Shown here: in pieces, positions 1 through 8,275 of the stretch
How positions within the stretch are numbered: position 1 is the first letter of the stretch
How the letters are laid out: each line of letters begins with the position of its first letter
Assembly: GCA_026389845.1 (NCBI GenBank)
Contig: JAPLHB010000064.1
Location: 1 to 37,171 of the forward strand
DNA: 37,171 nt
From: Chloroflexota bacterium
GTDB taxonomy: Bacteria; Chloroflexota; Anaerolineae; CG2-30-64-16
Direction: 5' to 3'
Notes under the pieces: generated by a model
What the model saw: only the letters and a program-made list of their open reading frames with translations
Databases searched by the model: none
What the model was told of the DNA's origin: nothing
Made by a program: the position numbers and the translations under genes

Positions 1-173
1 CCCCCCCGCCCACCTGCGCCGGCCCCACCACACCGGTAATGCCCACTGAGTTGCCGATCCTGACGCCAATCACCCCAAAAGCTGGCCGGTAGATTTGGCG
101 CTCCCCCTGAAAACATTGATTATGTTATGTCCGACCCTCCTACTTTGAAGCGCATAGCATCTCTCTCCTACTC
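1..173. other. Window edge without a callable gene
   Basis: No start-to-stop gene can be supported here. On the minus strand, from about position 128 to the window edge, one frame reads without stops as a glycine/valine-rich stretch (GVIGVRIGNSVGITGVVGP), but it has no ATG and begins right after a stop. It could be the 5' part of a gene cut by the edge with a non-ATG start, a broken gene, or chance. The first seven bases are all C, as often seen at contig ends. Confidence 0.3.
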
Positions 174-410
174 TTACGCCGGCACGAGTTCGGACACTGG
201 CAATGGTTCATAATGCAGCACCATGATCTGGTCAGGCCGCAACCCCAAAGATTCATACGTGCGCCCCTCGTTGTCGCAGAACTCGACCTCAAACGCCTTG
301 CCGCGTGCAAGGGTCTCGACCACAGTGCCGACCTGCCCCCGCCATAGATTGTGTTCCGGTAGATCAACTGTCAATGCCACGATACTGAATAATCTGATCG
401 TATCTGTCAT
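174..410 (-). CDS. DUF4926 domain protein
   Basis: A 78-aa protein that matches the DUF4926 pattern as I know it: a short beta-rich domain with LTVDLPEHNLWRGQVGTVVE near the start, then a FEVEFCDNEGRT strand, like a small SH3-type barrel. No signal peptide or membrane segment is visible. The ATG at 410 has a strong ribosome site (GAGGTGG) just upstream on the minus strand. It lies 18 bp downstream of the DUF6883 gene in the same direction, so the two are probably cotranscribed. The family has no established function; small paired DUF genes of this type often turn out to be toxin-antitoxin or toxin-immunity partners, but that is only a suggestion here. Confidence 0.85.
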   Translation of the reverse strand: MTDTIRLFSIVALTVDLPEHNLWRGQVGTVVETLARGKAFEVEFCDNEGRTYESLGLRPDQIMVLHYEPLPVSELVPA

Positions 411-428
411 GTCACCACCTCACCATCG

Positions 429-761
429 TCACAATGGATAGCAACTGGTTAACCTGGGAAATGGCAGGTCGGGTTCAATGCTCCACGTACTGCGAACTAT
501 CGCCCGCTTGCCCCGCCATTCCATCAGAAAGTCAATGATGTACCGCTGACCGTATTCATCCTTCAACCCTACTACAGCATTGTGTTCTCTCACTGCGCTC
601 AACAGGATGCCACGCAAGGCCTCCGCATGATCGGCAGTAATGCCGAGCGCGGCAGCGAAGATGCGGGCCTTGTGTCTGCCTGTCCCGTGGGTCGGGTTCA
701 GGCAATACTCACGCAACTTTCTGATATCTACAACGGCCAGGTTTGCATTGGGTATCTTCAT
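429..761 (-). CDS. DUF6883 domain protein
   Basis: A 110-aa soluble protein. The pattern of an N-terminal VVDIRKLREYCLNP segment, then GRHKARIFAAALGIT, and a C-terminal GQRYIIDFLMEWRGKRAIV strand with a Trp and basic residues fits DUF6883, a small domain seen alone and in polymorphic-toxin-like proteins. The conserved GRHKAR block and the late RGKRA segment are the most recognisable parts. The ATG at 761 is preceded by only a modest ribosome site (GGGGAT). It is first of a two-gene unit with the DUF4926 gene. Function is unknown; a role in a toxin/antidote pair is possible but unproven. Confidence 0.8.
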   Translation of the reverse strand: MKIPNANLAVVDIRKLREYCLNPTHGTGRHKARIFAAALGITADHAEALRGILLSAVREHNAVVGLKDEYGQRYIIDFLMEWRGKRAIVRSTWSIEPDLPFPRLTSCYPL

Positions 762-773
762 TGTGATCCCCGT

Positions 774-809
774 TGCCCTTGTCTCCTTGTCTACCTATCC
801 CTTGTCCAC
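774..809. repeat. GACAAGG short-unit repeat at the nuoB 3' end
   Basis: On the minus strand this stretch carries three GACAAGG words spaced 15 and 8 bases apart and covers the last codons and the TAG stop of nuoB. The same words (GGACAAGGGA and GTAGACAAGG) recur on the plus strand at 34938-34972, so it is a dispersed short-unit repeat with a unit of about eight bases rather than seven. Confidence 0.55.
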
Positions 810-1415
810 TCCCACCGCATCCACGACCTTCATCAGTGCGTCTCGATCCTTCGGGTTGTACAAATCTGGCCCCAGCATGGGCATGGGCAGCGGCTCATTG
901 AGCTGATCTTTCTTGTACCACGGCGCGGTCCGCACTGACTGGCCCATGACCTTCTCGTGTACCTTCATCACGCCGTAGAGAATCGCCTCGGGGCTGGGCG
1001 GGCAGCCGGGCACGTAGACATCCACCGGTAGGAATTTGTCAATGCCGGAGACAACGTTGTAGCCCTCTTTGAATGGGCCGCCCGACGTGGCGCACGCGCC
1101 CACGGCCAACACGTATTTCGGCTCGGCCATCTGATTGTAGAGGCGCACGATGTTGGGGACCATCTTCTTCGTCACCGTGCCCGAGACGAACATCAGATCG
1201 GCCTGACGCGGCGAGGCGCGGATGATCTCCATGCCGAAGCGGATGAGGTCGAAGCGCGAGGCCATCATCGCCATGAACTCGATGGCGCAGCACGCCAGCC
1301 CGAACGCCATCGGCCACATGGACTTGGTCCGGCCCCAGTTGTAGATGGCGTCAATCGTCGTCAGAAAGACGTTGCGGTTGAACTCTTCCGGAACGACTGG
1401 TTCGTCAATTTTCAT
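795..1415 (-). CDS. nuoB: NADH-quinone oxidoreductase subunit B
   Basis: A 206-aa homologue of NuoB/PSST, the complex I subunit that holds the terminal iron-sulfur cluster N2 next to the quinone site on the inner face of the membrane. The cluster cysteines are visible: the tandem pair Cys42-Cys43 ([11 protein letters not shown]), Cys108 ([11 protein letters not shown]) and Cys138 ([11 protein letters not shown]). Length and motifs are those of the full family. The ATG at 1415 has a GAGG ribosome site on the minus strand. What is odd is its isolation: no nuoA, C, D or other complex I gene is beside it. It may be a second copy, or the operon may be broken up in this genome. Its final codons and stop lie in a short-unit repeat, and its upstream side faces a heptamer array. 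Confidence 0.95.
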   Translation of the reverse strand: MKIDEPVVPEEFNRNVFLTTIDAIYNWGRTKSMWPMAFGLACCAIEFMAMMASRFDLIRFGMEIIRASPRQADLMFVSGTVTKKMVPNIVRLYNQMAEPKYVLAVGACATSGGPFKEGYNVVSGIDKFLPVDVYVPGCPPSPEAILYGVMKVHEKVMGQSVRTAPWYKKDQLNEPLPMPMLGPDLYNPKDRDALMKVVDAVGVDKG

Positions 1416-1433
1416 GGAGCTATCCTCGCTTAC

Positions 1434-1531
1434 GTGGTGCGTATTGCGTGGTGCGTATTGCGTACTGCGTATTGCGTATCTCGAAGAGTCGAATGCCTAT
1501 GAAAGACTACGGAACACGCAACACGCAACAC
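1434..1531. repeat. Heptanucleotide tandem array (TGCGTAT/ACACGCA family)
   Basis: Fourteen 7-base units in unbroken register fill most of the gap between nuoB and the small downstream gene. The first seven are variants of GTATTGC (GTGGTGC, GTATTGC, GTACTGC); the last three are GGAACAC, GCAACAC and GCAACAC. The right-hand units are close to the reverse complement of the left-hand ones (TGCGTGT against TGCGTAT), so the array can fold back on itself. The middle units are degenerate but keep the spacing. Confidence 0.85.
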
Positions 1532-1534
1532 GGG

Positions 1535-1759
1535 TCAATCCGTCGTCAAAAACCCCGTCCGATGCTTCTGCTTTTCTTCCATCCGCCCCAGCACGAACAC
1601 CGTGGCGTCGGGCCGCTGGCCGATGTGGAGGATGCGCCAGCCATCGGCCAGCAGTTGGTTCACAGCCGCGATCTCAGCGTCGCCGCGGACGATCACCTGG
1701 CAGAGCTGGGTAAACTGGCGCTCGCCGGGCGTGACCATCGGCGTGGGTATGTCGGTCAT
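1535..1759 (-). CDS. Small DUF4177-like protein
   Basis: A 74-aa protein. I place the start at 1759 (MTDIPTPMVTPG) because a good ribosome site (CGGAGA) lies just upstream; an in-frame ATG at 1882 would add 41 residues with no visible conservation. The body (FTQLCQVIVRGDAEIAAVNQ, then LLADGWRILHIGQ, then ATVFVLGRME) follows the beta-alpha-beta plan of DUF4177-type proteins: a helix ending in a DGW turn, then two strands. Another such protein occurs at 31803-32018. No catalytic motif is visible and the function is unknown. The gene ends four bases from a heptamer array. Confidence 0.55.
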   Translation of the reverse strand: MTDIPTPMVTPGERQFTQLCQVIVRGDAEIAAVNQLLADGWRILHIGQRPDATVFVLGRMEEKQKHRTGFLTTD

Positions 1760-1963
1760 TTCGTGATCTCCGTTGGTTGGACTCTGGACAAGAGGAAACC
1801 GCGCCGGTCGGGGCATTGACTCGCGTTCCGGCGATGTGGCAGCACTATCCGGTAGCTTCATCACGCGCGCATCCTTGCACATTCGAGAGGCGCCGATCTT
1901 CTCTGGCAGTTGAGGCGTCGGCTTCCGCCGCGTGCGTTATTCTACACTAGAAAAGAAGCTCTG
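1760..1963. other. Intergenic stretch, no gene seen
   Basis: Apart from the ribosome site of the small minus-strand gene at its left edge, I see no supported gene, RNA or clear promoter here. An in-frame minus-strand extension to 1882 is possible but unlikely. Confidence 0.4.
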
Positions 1964-2110
1964 GCAAAAACGCACAGCGAAAAACGAAAAACCGCAATAA
2001 CGCAAAAATCACTACCCGCCGCCTGTCATTCTGAGCGGGTCTACCCCTGAACTCTCGTTACGGCGTGACACCAGCGAAGAATCCGTTCGCTGCGTTTTAC
2101 GTTTTCTCCT
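1964..2110. repeat. Composite dispersed repeat: A-rich heptamers plus TCATTCTGAGCG element
   Basis: Six heptamers in register (GCAAAAA, CGCACAG, CGAAAAA, CGAAAAA, CCGCAAT, AACGCAA) are followed by a CTGTCATTCTGAGCGGGT element, a CTCTCGTTACGGCG block, and a closing GCGTTTTACGTTTTC. The same parts in the same order occur at 33069-33245, and the central element recurs at 29628-29780. The right end supplies the stop codon of the minus-strand endonuclease gene. Confidence 0.7.
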
Positions 2111-2801
2111 CATACCGGCACACTTGATTCAACACGCACCCCCCACACTCTGGCCCACGCGCATGACACACCTCCCGTCCATGCCGGATCAGATTCAGAT
2201 GCAGCGGGTAGTACCACTCCGGCGGAACCAGCCTTTCCCAGATGCCCTTGATCTTCTCTTCGGTGTCCTTCGACCCGGTCAGACCCAGCCGGCGGGTGAC
2301 GCGGCCGACGTGGGTGTCCACGGGGAACGCGGGCTTGCCGAAGCAGAAAAGCAGCACGATGGAGGCCGTCTTGTGGCCGATACCGTCGAACGAGGTCAGC
2401 CAGCGCAGCGCCTCGTCGGTGGGCAGATCGGCCAGGAAGCCGATGGCGAACTCGCCGCGCTCGGTCTGGATGCGGCGCAGGGCGGCCTGGATGCGCGGGG
2501 CCTTCCGCTGCGCCAGCCCCCCGGAGCGGATCGTTTCGGCCAATTCCGCCACGGGCGCATCGAGCGCATCCTGCCAGGCGGGATAGCGCGCCTTGAGCGC
2601 CTGGAACGCGCGGCCGGAGTTGAGGTCGCTGGTGTTCTGGCTGAGAAAGGTCAGCACCAATTCGTCCATCGGCGCATAGGTGGGCCGCCAATCCGGTGCG
2701 CCGTAGGCGTCTTGCAGGCGGCGGTAGATTTCCTCGGCGAGGGCAGCAGGGGATTGGGTATTAGATATTGGGTATTGGAGCTTAGGCATTGCGTTCGTCA
2801 T
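2097..2801 (-). CDS. Endonuclease III-family DNA glycosylase
   Basis: A 234-aa HhH-GPD protein of the endonuclease III type, which removes oxidised or mismatched bases from DNA in base excision repair. Visible features are the helix-hairpin-helix LTSFDGIGHKTASIVL with catalytic Lys144, the catalytic Asp162 in VDTHVGRV, and a complete C-terminal [4Fe-4S] loop Cys212-x6-Cys219-x2-Cys222-x5-Cys228. The core starts near residue 18 (SPAALAEEIYRRL). Residues 1-17 are encoded by a heptamer array, and the start codon itself is in a CATTCGT unit (reverse strand), so the N-terminus is not ancestral; no better start exists before residue 45. The stop TAA also falls in repeat sequence. It could equally be called an nth-like glycosylase of unknown base preference. 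Confidence 0.9.
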   Translation of the reverse strand: MTNAMPKLQYPISNTQSPAALAEEIYRRLQDAYGAPDWRPTYAPMDELVLTFLSQNTSDLNSGRAFQALKARYPAWQDALDAPVAELAETIRSGGLAQRKAPRIQAALRRIQTERGEFAIGFLADLPTDEALRWLTSFDGIGHKTASIVLLFCFGKPAFPVDTHVGRVTRRLGLTGSKDTEEKIKGIWERLVPPEWYYPLHLNLIRHGREVCHARGPECGGCVLNQVCRYEEKT

Positions 2802-2889
2802 TCGTCATTCGTCATTCGTTATTCGTTATTCGTCATTCGTCATTCGTCGTTGGTCATTCGTCGTTGGTCATTCGCCATTCGTCGCCCAT
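2750..2889. repeat. Heptanucleotide array, GGTATTG then CATTCGT units
   Basis: Twenty 7-base units in continuous register. The first six are GGGATTG, GGTATTA, GATATTG, GGTATTG, GAGCTTA and GGCATTG; the next is CGTTCGT; then come copies and variants of CATTCGT (TATTCGT, CGTTGGT, CATTCGC). All fit a loose consensus with a central TT and following G, so one family grades into the other without a break in spacing. The left third is coding for the endonuclease N-terminus on the minus strand. Confidence 0.9.
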
Positions 2890-2960
2890 CATAGCCAGGT
2901 CGCCCGCGCCTGTCAAACCCTGCTTTGACACCCATCGCGCAACCGGGTACAATCCCCTTT

Positions 2961-3065
2961 GCGATTTGCGATTTGCGATTTGCGATTTGCGATTTGCGAT
3001 TTGCGATTTGCGATTTGCGATTTGCGATTTGCGATTTGCGATTTGCGATTTGCGATTTGCGATTT
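2961..3065. repeat. Perfect heptanucleotide array, 15 x GCGATTT
   Basis: Fifteen identical, uninterrupted GCGATTT units span 105 bases; flanking sequence on the right (GCCACCT, GCGATCT) looks like two decayed units. This is the most uniform array in the window and so probably the youngest or most actively rehomogenised. It lies about 45 bp upstream of the ribosome site of the haem-binding protein gene, where its length could affect transcription or translation. It is not a CRISPR: no spacers separate the units. Confidence 0.97.
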
Positions 3066-3125
3066 GCCACCTGCGATCTATGAGTGCATCATGAACCACG
3101 TCAATCCATCGCAAGGAGAACCTCT

Positions 3126-3554
3126 ATGCTCAAGAAAATCATCGGCATCGGCCTGTTGGCCGCGATCGTGCTCTTCGGCCTGATCCAGCTCGTCCCCTAC
3201 GGCAAGGATCACACCAACCCGCCCGTCGTGGCAGAACCGAAGTGGGACTCGCCGGCCACGCGTGACCTGGCGAAGCGCGCGTGCTTCGACTGCCACAGCA
3301 GCGAGGTCGTCTGGCCCTGGTACAGCAACGTCGCGCCCGTGTCGTGGTTGGTCCAACACGATGTTGATGAGGCGCGCTACAGGGTCAATTTCTCGGAGTG
3401 GCAAACAGGCGTCATCCGACCCCAGCAGGCTGCCACTCAAGTGCAACGGGGTAACATGCCGCCCAAGCAATATCTACTGATGCACCCGACCGCCCGCCTG
3501 ACCGCCGCCGAGAGCGAGCAACTGGCCCAGGGTCTGCTGAAGAGCTTGCAATAG
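3126..3554 (+). CDS. Haem-binding domain protein (single CxxCH)
   Basis: A 142-aa membrane-anchored protein of the haem-binding domain family (Haem_bd type). One N-terminal hydrophobic segment (about residues 3-24) serves as signal or anchor and exports the rest. A CFDCH motif (Cys53, Cys56, His57) would bind one c-type haem covalently, followed by VVWPWYSNVAPVSW and a conserved MPPKQYLLMHP segment whose Met or His could be the distal ligand. The start at 3126 has an AAGGAGA ribosome site; an upstream in-frame ATG at 3084 lacks one. A monohaem electron carrier or sensor is the likely role. It stands alone, downstream of the GCGATTT array and upstream of a stem-loop. Confidence 0.85.
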   Translation: MLKKIIGIGLLAAIVLFGLIQLVPYGKDHTNPPVVAEPKWDSPATRDLAKRACFDCHSSEVVWPWYSNVAPVSWLVQHDVDEARYRVNFSEWQTGVIRPQQAATQVQRGNMPPKQYLLMHPTARLTAAESEQLAQGLLKSLQ

Positions 3555-3563
3555 CTGACGCCC

Positions 3564-3597
3564 ACGTGCCAGGCACTTTCGGAAGTGCCTGGCACGT
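3564..3597. terminator. 15-bp perfect stem-loop between haem protein and pyruvate kinase genes
   Basis: ACGTGCCAGGCACTT at 3564-3578 pairs perfectly with 3583-3597 around a TCGG tetraloop. No T-run follows, so it is either a transcript-end or mRNA-stabilising hairpin or a dispersed palindromic repeat. It lies 9 bp after the haem-protein stop and 15 bp before the pyk start. Confidence 0.6.
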
Positions 3598-3612
3598 CAT
3601 CAGGAGCTTTCT

Positions 3613-5394
3613 ATGCCCCATTTACTCCGCACCAAGATCGTCTGCACGATCGGGCCGACCAGCCGCGAGCCGGAGATGCTGACCCGGCTCATGGCGGCCG
3701 GCATGGACGTCGCCCGCCTCAACTTTTCCCACGGCGACTCGGCATTCCACGGCGAGAATATCCACCGCATCCGCGAAATATCTGCCCAAATGGGCAAGCC
3801 GGTCGCCATCCTGGCCGATCTGCAAGGGCCGAAGCTGCGGGTCGGCCAGATGCAGGAGGGGGGTGTGCCGCTGGAGGCCGGCGAGACGCTGGTGCTCACC
3901 ACCGAGCCGATAATCGGCGCGCGGGGCCGCGTGCCCGTCCAATACGAGCACTTGCCCGAAGCGGTCACGCCCGACGAGCGCATCCTGATTGACGACGGCC
4001 TGCTGGAGTTGGTCGTTCTCGCGGTCGAGGGCCGCGAAATCACCACGCGCGTCATCACCGGCGGGCTGCTCAATTCCAACAAGGGGCTGAACCTGCCCAA
4101 CGCCGCGCTCTCGATCCCTGCCATCACCGACAAGGACCGCCAGGATTTGCGCTTTGCCCTGGACCAGGGCGTGGACTGGGCGGCGCTCTCCTTTGTTCGC
4201 ACTGCCGACGAGGTGTTGGAGCTAAAGGACTTCATCCGCGAGCTGTCCGCGTTCGGCCGGCCTACGCCGCTGATCGCCAAGATCGAGAAGCCGGAGGCCA
4301 TCGCCAACATAGACGCCATCATCGCGGCCTCGGATGGCATCATGGTGGCCCGCGGCGACCTGGGCATCGAGATGTCGCCCGAGGCTGTGCCGATGCTGCA
4401 AAAGACGATCATTCGCAAGTGCAATGCGGCCGGCAAGCCGGTCATCACCGCCACGCAGATGCTCGACTCGATGATCCGCAACCCGCGGCCCACCCGCGCC
4501 GAGGCGAGCGACGTCGCCAACGCGATCCTGGATGGCTCGGATGCGATCATGCTCTCCGGCGAAACGGCTTCAGGCAAGTACCCGCTGGAATCGGTGGAGA
4601 CGATGGTTCGCATCGCCCAAGAGGCCGAACAGACCCAGGCTGGCGGCACATGCGGACAGATCACCGCTAGGCCGGGCCGCACCTTCGCTGAGGCGGTGGC
4701 CCATGCGTCGGTGGAGACGGCTATTGATCTCAGCGCGGCGGCCATCATCGCGCCGACGGTTTCCGGTCACACCGCCCGCACCATTTCCCGCTTCCGGCCG
4801 CCGTGCCCCATCGTGGCCGTCACTCCCAGCCCCATGGCGCAGCGCGAGTTGGTGCTCTTCTGGGGCGTCTACCCGGTACTTTCGCAGCGGGCGGCGAACA
4901 CCGACGCGGTTATCATAGAGGCAGTGGAGGCGGCAAAAGCGGCCGGTTACGTGGGCGAGGGGGACATCCTGGTCATCACGGCCGGCTCGGTGGAGGCCGG
5001 CGTGGGCACGACCGATCTGATGAAGGTCCACCTGATCGAGCGGGTGCTGGCGCACGGCACGGGGCTGGGCGAACGCAAGGTCATCGGCCGCGTCCGCCGA
5101 TTGGCGCCGCCGCTGGCAGACAACGTGCGCGTCGAGCCTGATGAGATCGTGGTGACGCCGGTCACCGACCGCACGTTCATTCCGATCTTGCGCCGCGCGG
5201 CGGGGCTGGTCACAGAAGCCGATGCGCCGGATGCCCACTGTCGCTTGCTGGCGTTGGAAATGGGTCTGCCCGCCGTCGTCGGCGTGCGCGAGGGGATCGG
5301 CGGACTGTCCGATGGCATGCACGTGGTCATGGACGCTAAGCGCGGGTTGGTGTATGAACGGCCGGCCGTCTTGTTGCGGCTGTCTGGGGAGTGA
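3613..5394 (+). CDS. pyk: Pyruvate kinase with C-terminal PEP-utiliser domain
   Basis: A 593-aa pyruvate kinase (phosphoenolpyruvate + ADP to pyruvate + ATP), the last step of glycolysis. The N-terminal barrel begins RTKIVCTIGPTSREPEML; ILADLQGPKLRVG, the LIAKIEKPEAI lysine segment, the MVARGDLGIEM metal-binding loop and the MLDSMIRNPRPTRAEASDVAN stretch are all intact. After the usual C-domain (to about residue 480) there is an extra mobile PEP-utiliser-like domain (IVVTPVTDRTFIPILRRAAG to the end), as in Bacillus-type enzymes. The ATG at 3613 has CAGGAG upstream. The TGA stop at 5392-5394 overlaps the first unit of a heptamer array that fills the gap to the next gene. Confidence 0.97.
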   Translation: MPHLLRTKIVCTIGPTSREPEMLTRLMAAGMDVARLNFSHGDSAFHGENIHRIREISAQMGKPVAILADLQGPKLRVGQMQEGGVPLEAGETLVLTTEPIIGARGRVPVQYEHLPEAVTPDERILIDDGLLELVVLAVEGREITTRVITGGLLNSNKGLNLPNAALSIPAITDKDRQDLRFALDQGVDWAALSFVRTADEVLELKDFIRELSAFGRPTPLIAKIEKPEAIANIDAIIAASDGIMVARGDLGIEMSPEAVPMLQKTIIRKCNAAGKPVITATQMLDSMIRNPRPTRAEASDVANAILDGSDAIMLSGETASGKYPLESVETMVRIAQEAEQTQAGGTCGQITARPGRTFAEAVAHASVETAIDLSAAAIIAPTVSGHTARTISRFRPPCPIVAVTPSPMAQRELVLFWGVYPVLSQRAANTDAVIIEAVEAAKAAGYVGEGDILVITAGSVEAGVGTTDLMKVHLIERVLAHGTGLGERKVIGRVRRLAPPLADNVRVEPDEIVVTPVTDRTFIPILRRAAGLVTEADAPDAHCRLLALEMGLPAVVGVREGIGGLSDGMHVVMDAKRGLVYERPAVLLRLSGE

Positions 5395-5496
5395 AGCTGG
5401 AAACTGGAAGCTGGAAACTGGAAGCTGGAAACTGCGCAACACGCAACACGCAACACGCAACACGCAACACGCAACACGCACTACGGAACACGTCTC
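5393..5496. repeat. Heptanucleotide array filling the pyk-ABC gap, GAARCTG then CGCAACA
   Basis: Six units alternating GAAGCTG and GAAACTG are followed in the same register by six CGCAACA units, then CGCACTA, CGGAACA and CGTCTC, which abuts the next start codon at 5497. The array thus runs from inside the pyk stop codon to the ABC gene start with no other sequence between. No clear Shine-Dalgarno sequence is present, so the downstream gene is probably translated from a weak or atypical site. Confidence 0.95.
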
Positions 5497-6514
<1,018 letters not shown>

Positions 6515-6528
<14 letters not shown>

Positions 6529-7357
6529 ACGGATCACTAAAGCCACCGGCGTTCGGCTCTTTTGGTATACGATGTGGGCGCGGGCTTACCCGCGCATGAT
6601 CGGCGCGACGCGAGAGCGGAGCTGGCTCTTCTTCGAGACACTGCTGCCGGTGCTGGGCGTGGCCGGCTACGTCTTCGTCTACCGCGCGGTTAAGGCCCCA
6701 GCCGACTACATTGGCTTCGTGGTCATTGGCGGGGCGATGACCGCGTTCTGGATGAACGTGCTCTGGAGCATGGCGAGCCAACTCTACTGGGACAAGGACG
6801 CCGGCAACCTGGAGCTGTACGTCATCTGCCCCGGGCCGATGATGGCGATCCTGCTCGGCATGGCCGTAGGCGGACTGGTGATGACCGCCACTCGCGCGGG
6901 GATCATCCTGATCGTCTGCTCGTTGCTCTTCGGCGTCGCTTATCAGACCGGCAGCCTGTTCCTGCTGGTGGCCGTCTTCCTGATCAGCATGGCTGCGCTC
7001 TACGGCATGGGGATGCTGTTTGCTTCGATCTTCCTGGTGGCCGGGCGCGAGGCGTGGCATCTCTCCAACCTGCTTCAGGAACCGATTTACCTGGCCTCCG
7101 GCTTCTACTTTCCGGTCAAGGCGATGGGCTTCTGGGTGGCGACTTTCGCCTCGCTCATCCCGCTTACCCTCGGTCTCGACGCCATGCGCCAACTGCTTTT
7201 CACAGCCGACCCAACTCTGGGTTTCCTCTCCGTGCCGGTGGAGACGGGTATCCTGATCGTGCTGGCCGCCGTCTTCATCACAGGCGCGGGCGCGGCCCTG
7301 ACAAAGCTGGAAGAAGTGGGAAGACGTGAGGGCCGGCTGATCGAGAGGCGAAGGTAA
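6515..7357 (+). CDS. ABC-2 type permease
   Basis: A 280-aa integral membrane protein of the ABC-2 permease family, one half of the channel partnered with the ATPase encoded just upstream. About six hydrophobic helices are visible, starting with FFETLLPVLGVAGYVFVYRAV and including the conserved SGFYFPVKAMGFWV segment between helices 5 and 6 that is typical of the family. I chose the ATG at 6515, inside the 3' end of the ATPase gene; an earlier in-frame start at 6467 would add a tail read from the ATPase gene. One base separates it from the second permease gene, so translation is likely coupled. Confidence 0.92.
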
Positions 7358-7358
7358 C

Positions 7359-8249
7359 ATGACCCTCCCCCAACGCATCCTCGACCTCCCCGCCGTTCGC
7401 CGTCACGATAACGTGCGGACGTTCGCGGTGGCGACCTGGCTGGGCTGGCAGATCGAGTCCAACTGGGCCGATCCATTCCTGTTCGCGGTCTACTCGATCG
7501 TCCGGCCCGTGGCGAGCGTGTTGATCCTGGTGATGATGTACGGCGTCATCACTCACAGCGCGTTCGCTGAGCCGGTGTTCGCCTATATTTTCCTGGGCAA
7601 CGCGCTCTACATCCTGGTCGGGCAGATCATCACCGGCGTCAGTTGGGCAATCATTGACGACCGCGAGCACTACCGGGTGGCGAAGCACCTCTACACCGCG
7701 CCGCTGGACGGCTACGCATACCTGATTGGCCGCGGCGTGGCGCGGCTGGTCATCGGCGCCATCTCGGTGCTGATCACCATCGGCTTCGGCATGGTCGCCT
7801 TCAAGCTGCCGATCCATCCGGCGACTGTGGATTGGCCGCTGCTGATCGCGAGCACGGCGCTGGGGGTGGCGACGCTGGCCGCGCTGGGTCTGATGATCGG
7901 CGCGTGGACGATGACGATGGCCCGCCACTTCTGGTCGGTGGGCGAGGCGGTGGCGGGCGCGATGTACCTCTTCACCGGTGCGATCTTCCCGCTGGATATC
8001 TTGCCCGTGTGGTTGCGACCCCTCGGCTTCGTCTTTCCCGTCACCTACTGGCTGGAAGCCGCCCGCCGCGCCCTGCTCGGCCCCGGCGCGGCCGGGTTCA
8101 AGACGTTTGCCGCTTTCTCGAATGCCATGCTGGTGGGTATTCTGGCCGCGTTCACCGTAGCGCTGGCCGTGGGATCGGCCCACTTCTATCGCTGGGCGTT
8201 TGCCACGTCGCAGGAGCGGGGACTGGTGGATATGGAGACCGGATACTGA
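7359..8249 (+). CDS. ABC-2 type permease
   Basis: A 296-aa second permease of the same exporter. It has about six membrane helices and the FTGAIFPLDILPVWLRPLGF signature of ABC-2 permeases, where a loop before the last helices carries a conserved proline-rich turn. The amphipathic N-terminus (TLPQRILDLPAVRRHDNV) is cytoplasmic. Sequence similarity to the preceding permease is low, so the transporter is a heterodimer. The gene ends 26 bp before the pgi gene, which has its own ribosome site. Confidence 0.92.
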   Translation: MTLPQRILDLPAVRRHDNVRTFAVATWLGWQIESNWADPFLFAVYSIVRPVASVLILVMMYGVITHSAFAEPVFAYIFLGNALYILVGQIITGVSWAIIDDREHYRVAKHLYTAPLDGYAYLIGRGVARLVIGAISVLITIGFGMVAFKLPIHPATVDWPLLIASTALGVATLAALGLMIGAWTMTMARHFWSVGEAVAGAMYLFTGAIFPLDILPVWLRPLGFVFPVTYWLEAARRALLGPGAAGFKTFAAFSNAMLVGILAAFTVALAVGSAHFYRWAFATSQERGLVDMETGY

Positions 8250-8275
8250 CCCAGAAGTAAGGAGTTGAACTGCGT

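Noticed and set aside
2961..3065. CRISPR array
   Set aside because: The units are 7 bases long and contiguous, with no spacers and no cas genes in the window.
2840..3114. Open frames on both strands across the GCGATTT and CATTCGT arrays
   Set aside because: They arise because a stop-free 7-base unit is open in all frames; there is no ribosome site or homology.
4570..5481. A 303-codon minus-strand frame opposite pyruvate kinase
   Set aside because: It is a shadow of the pyk reading frame running into the adjacent array.
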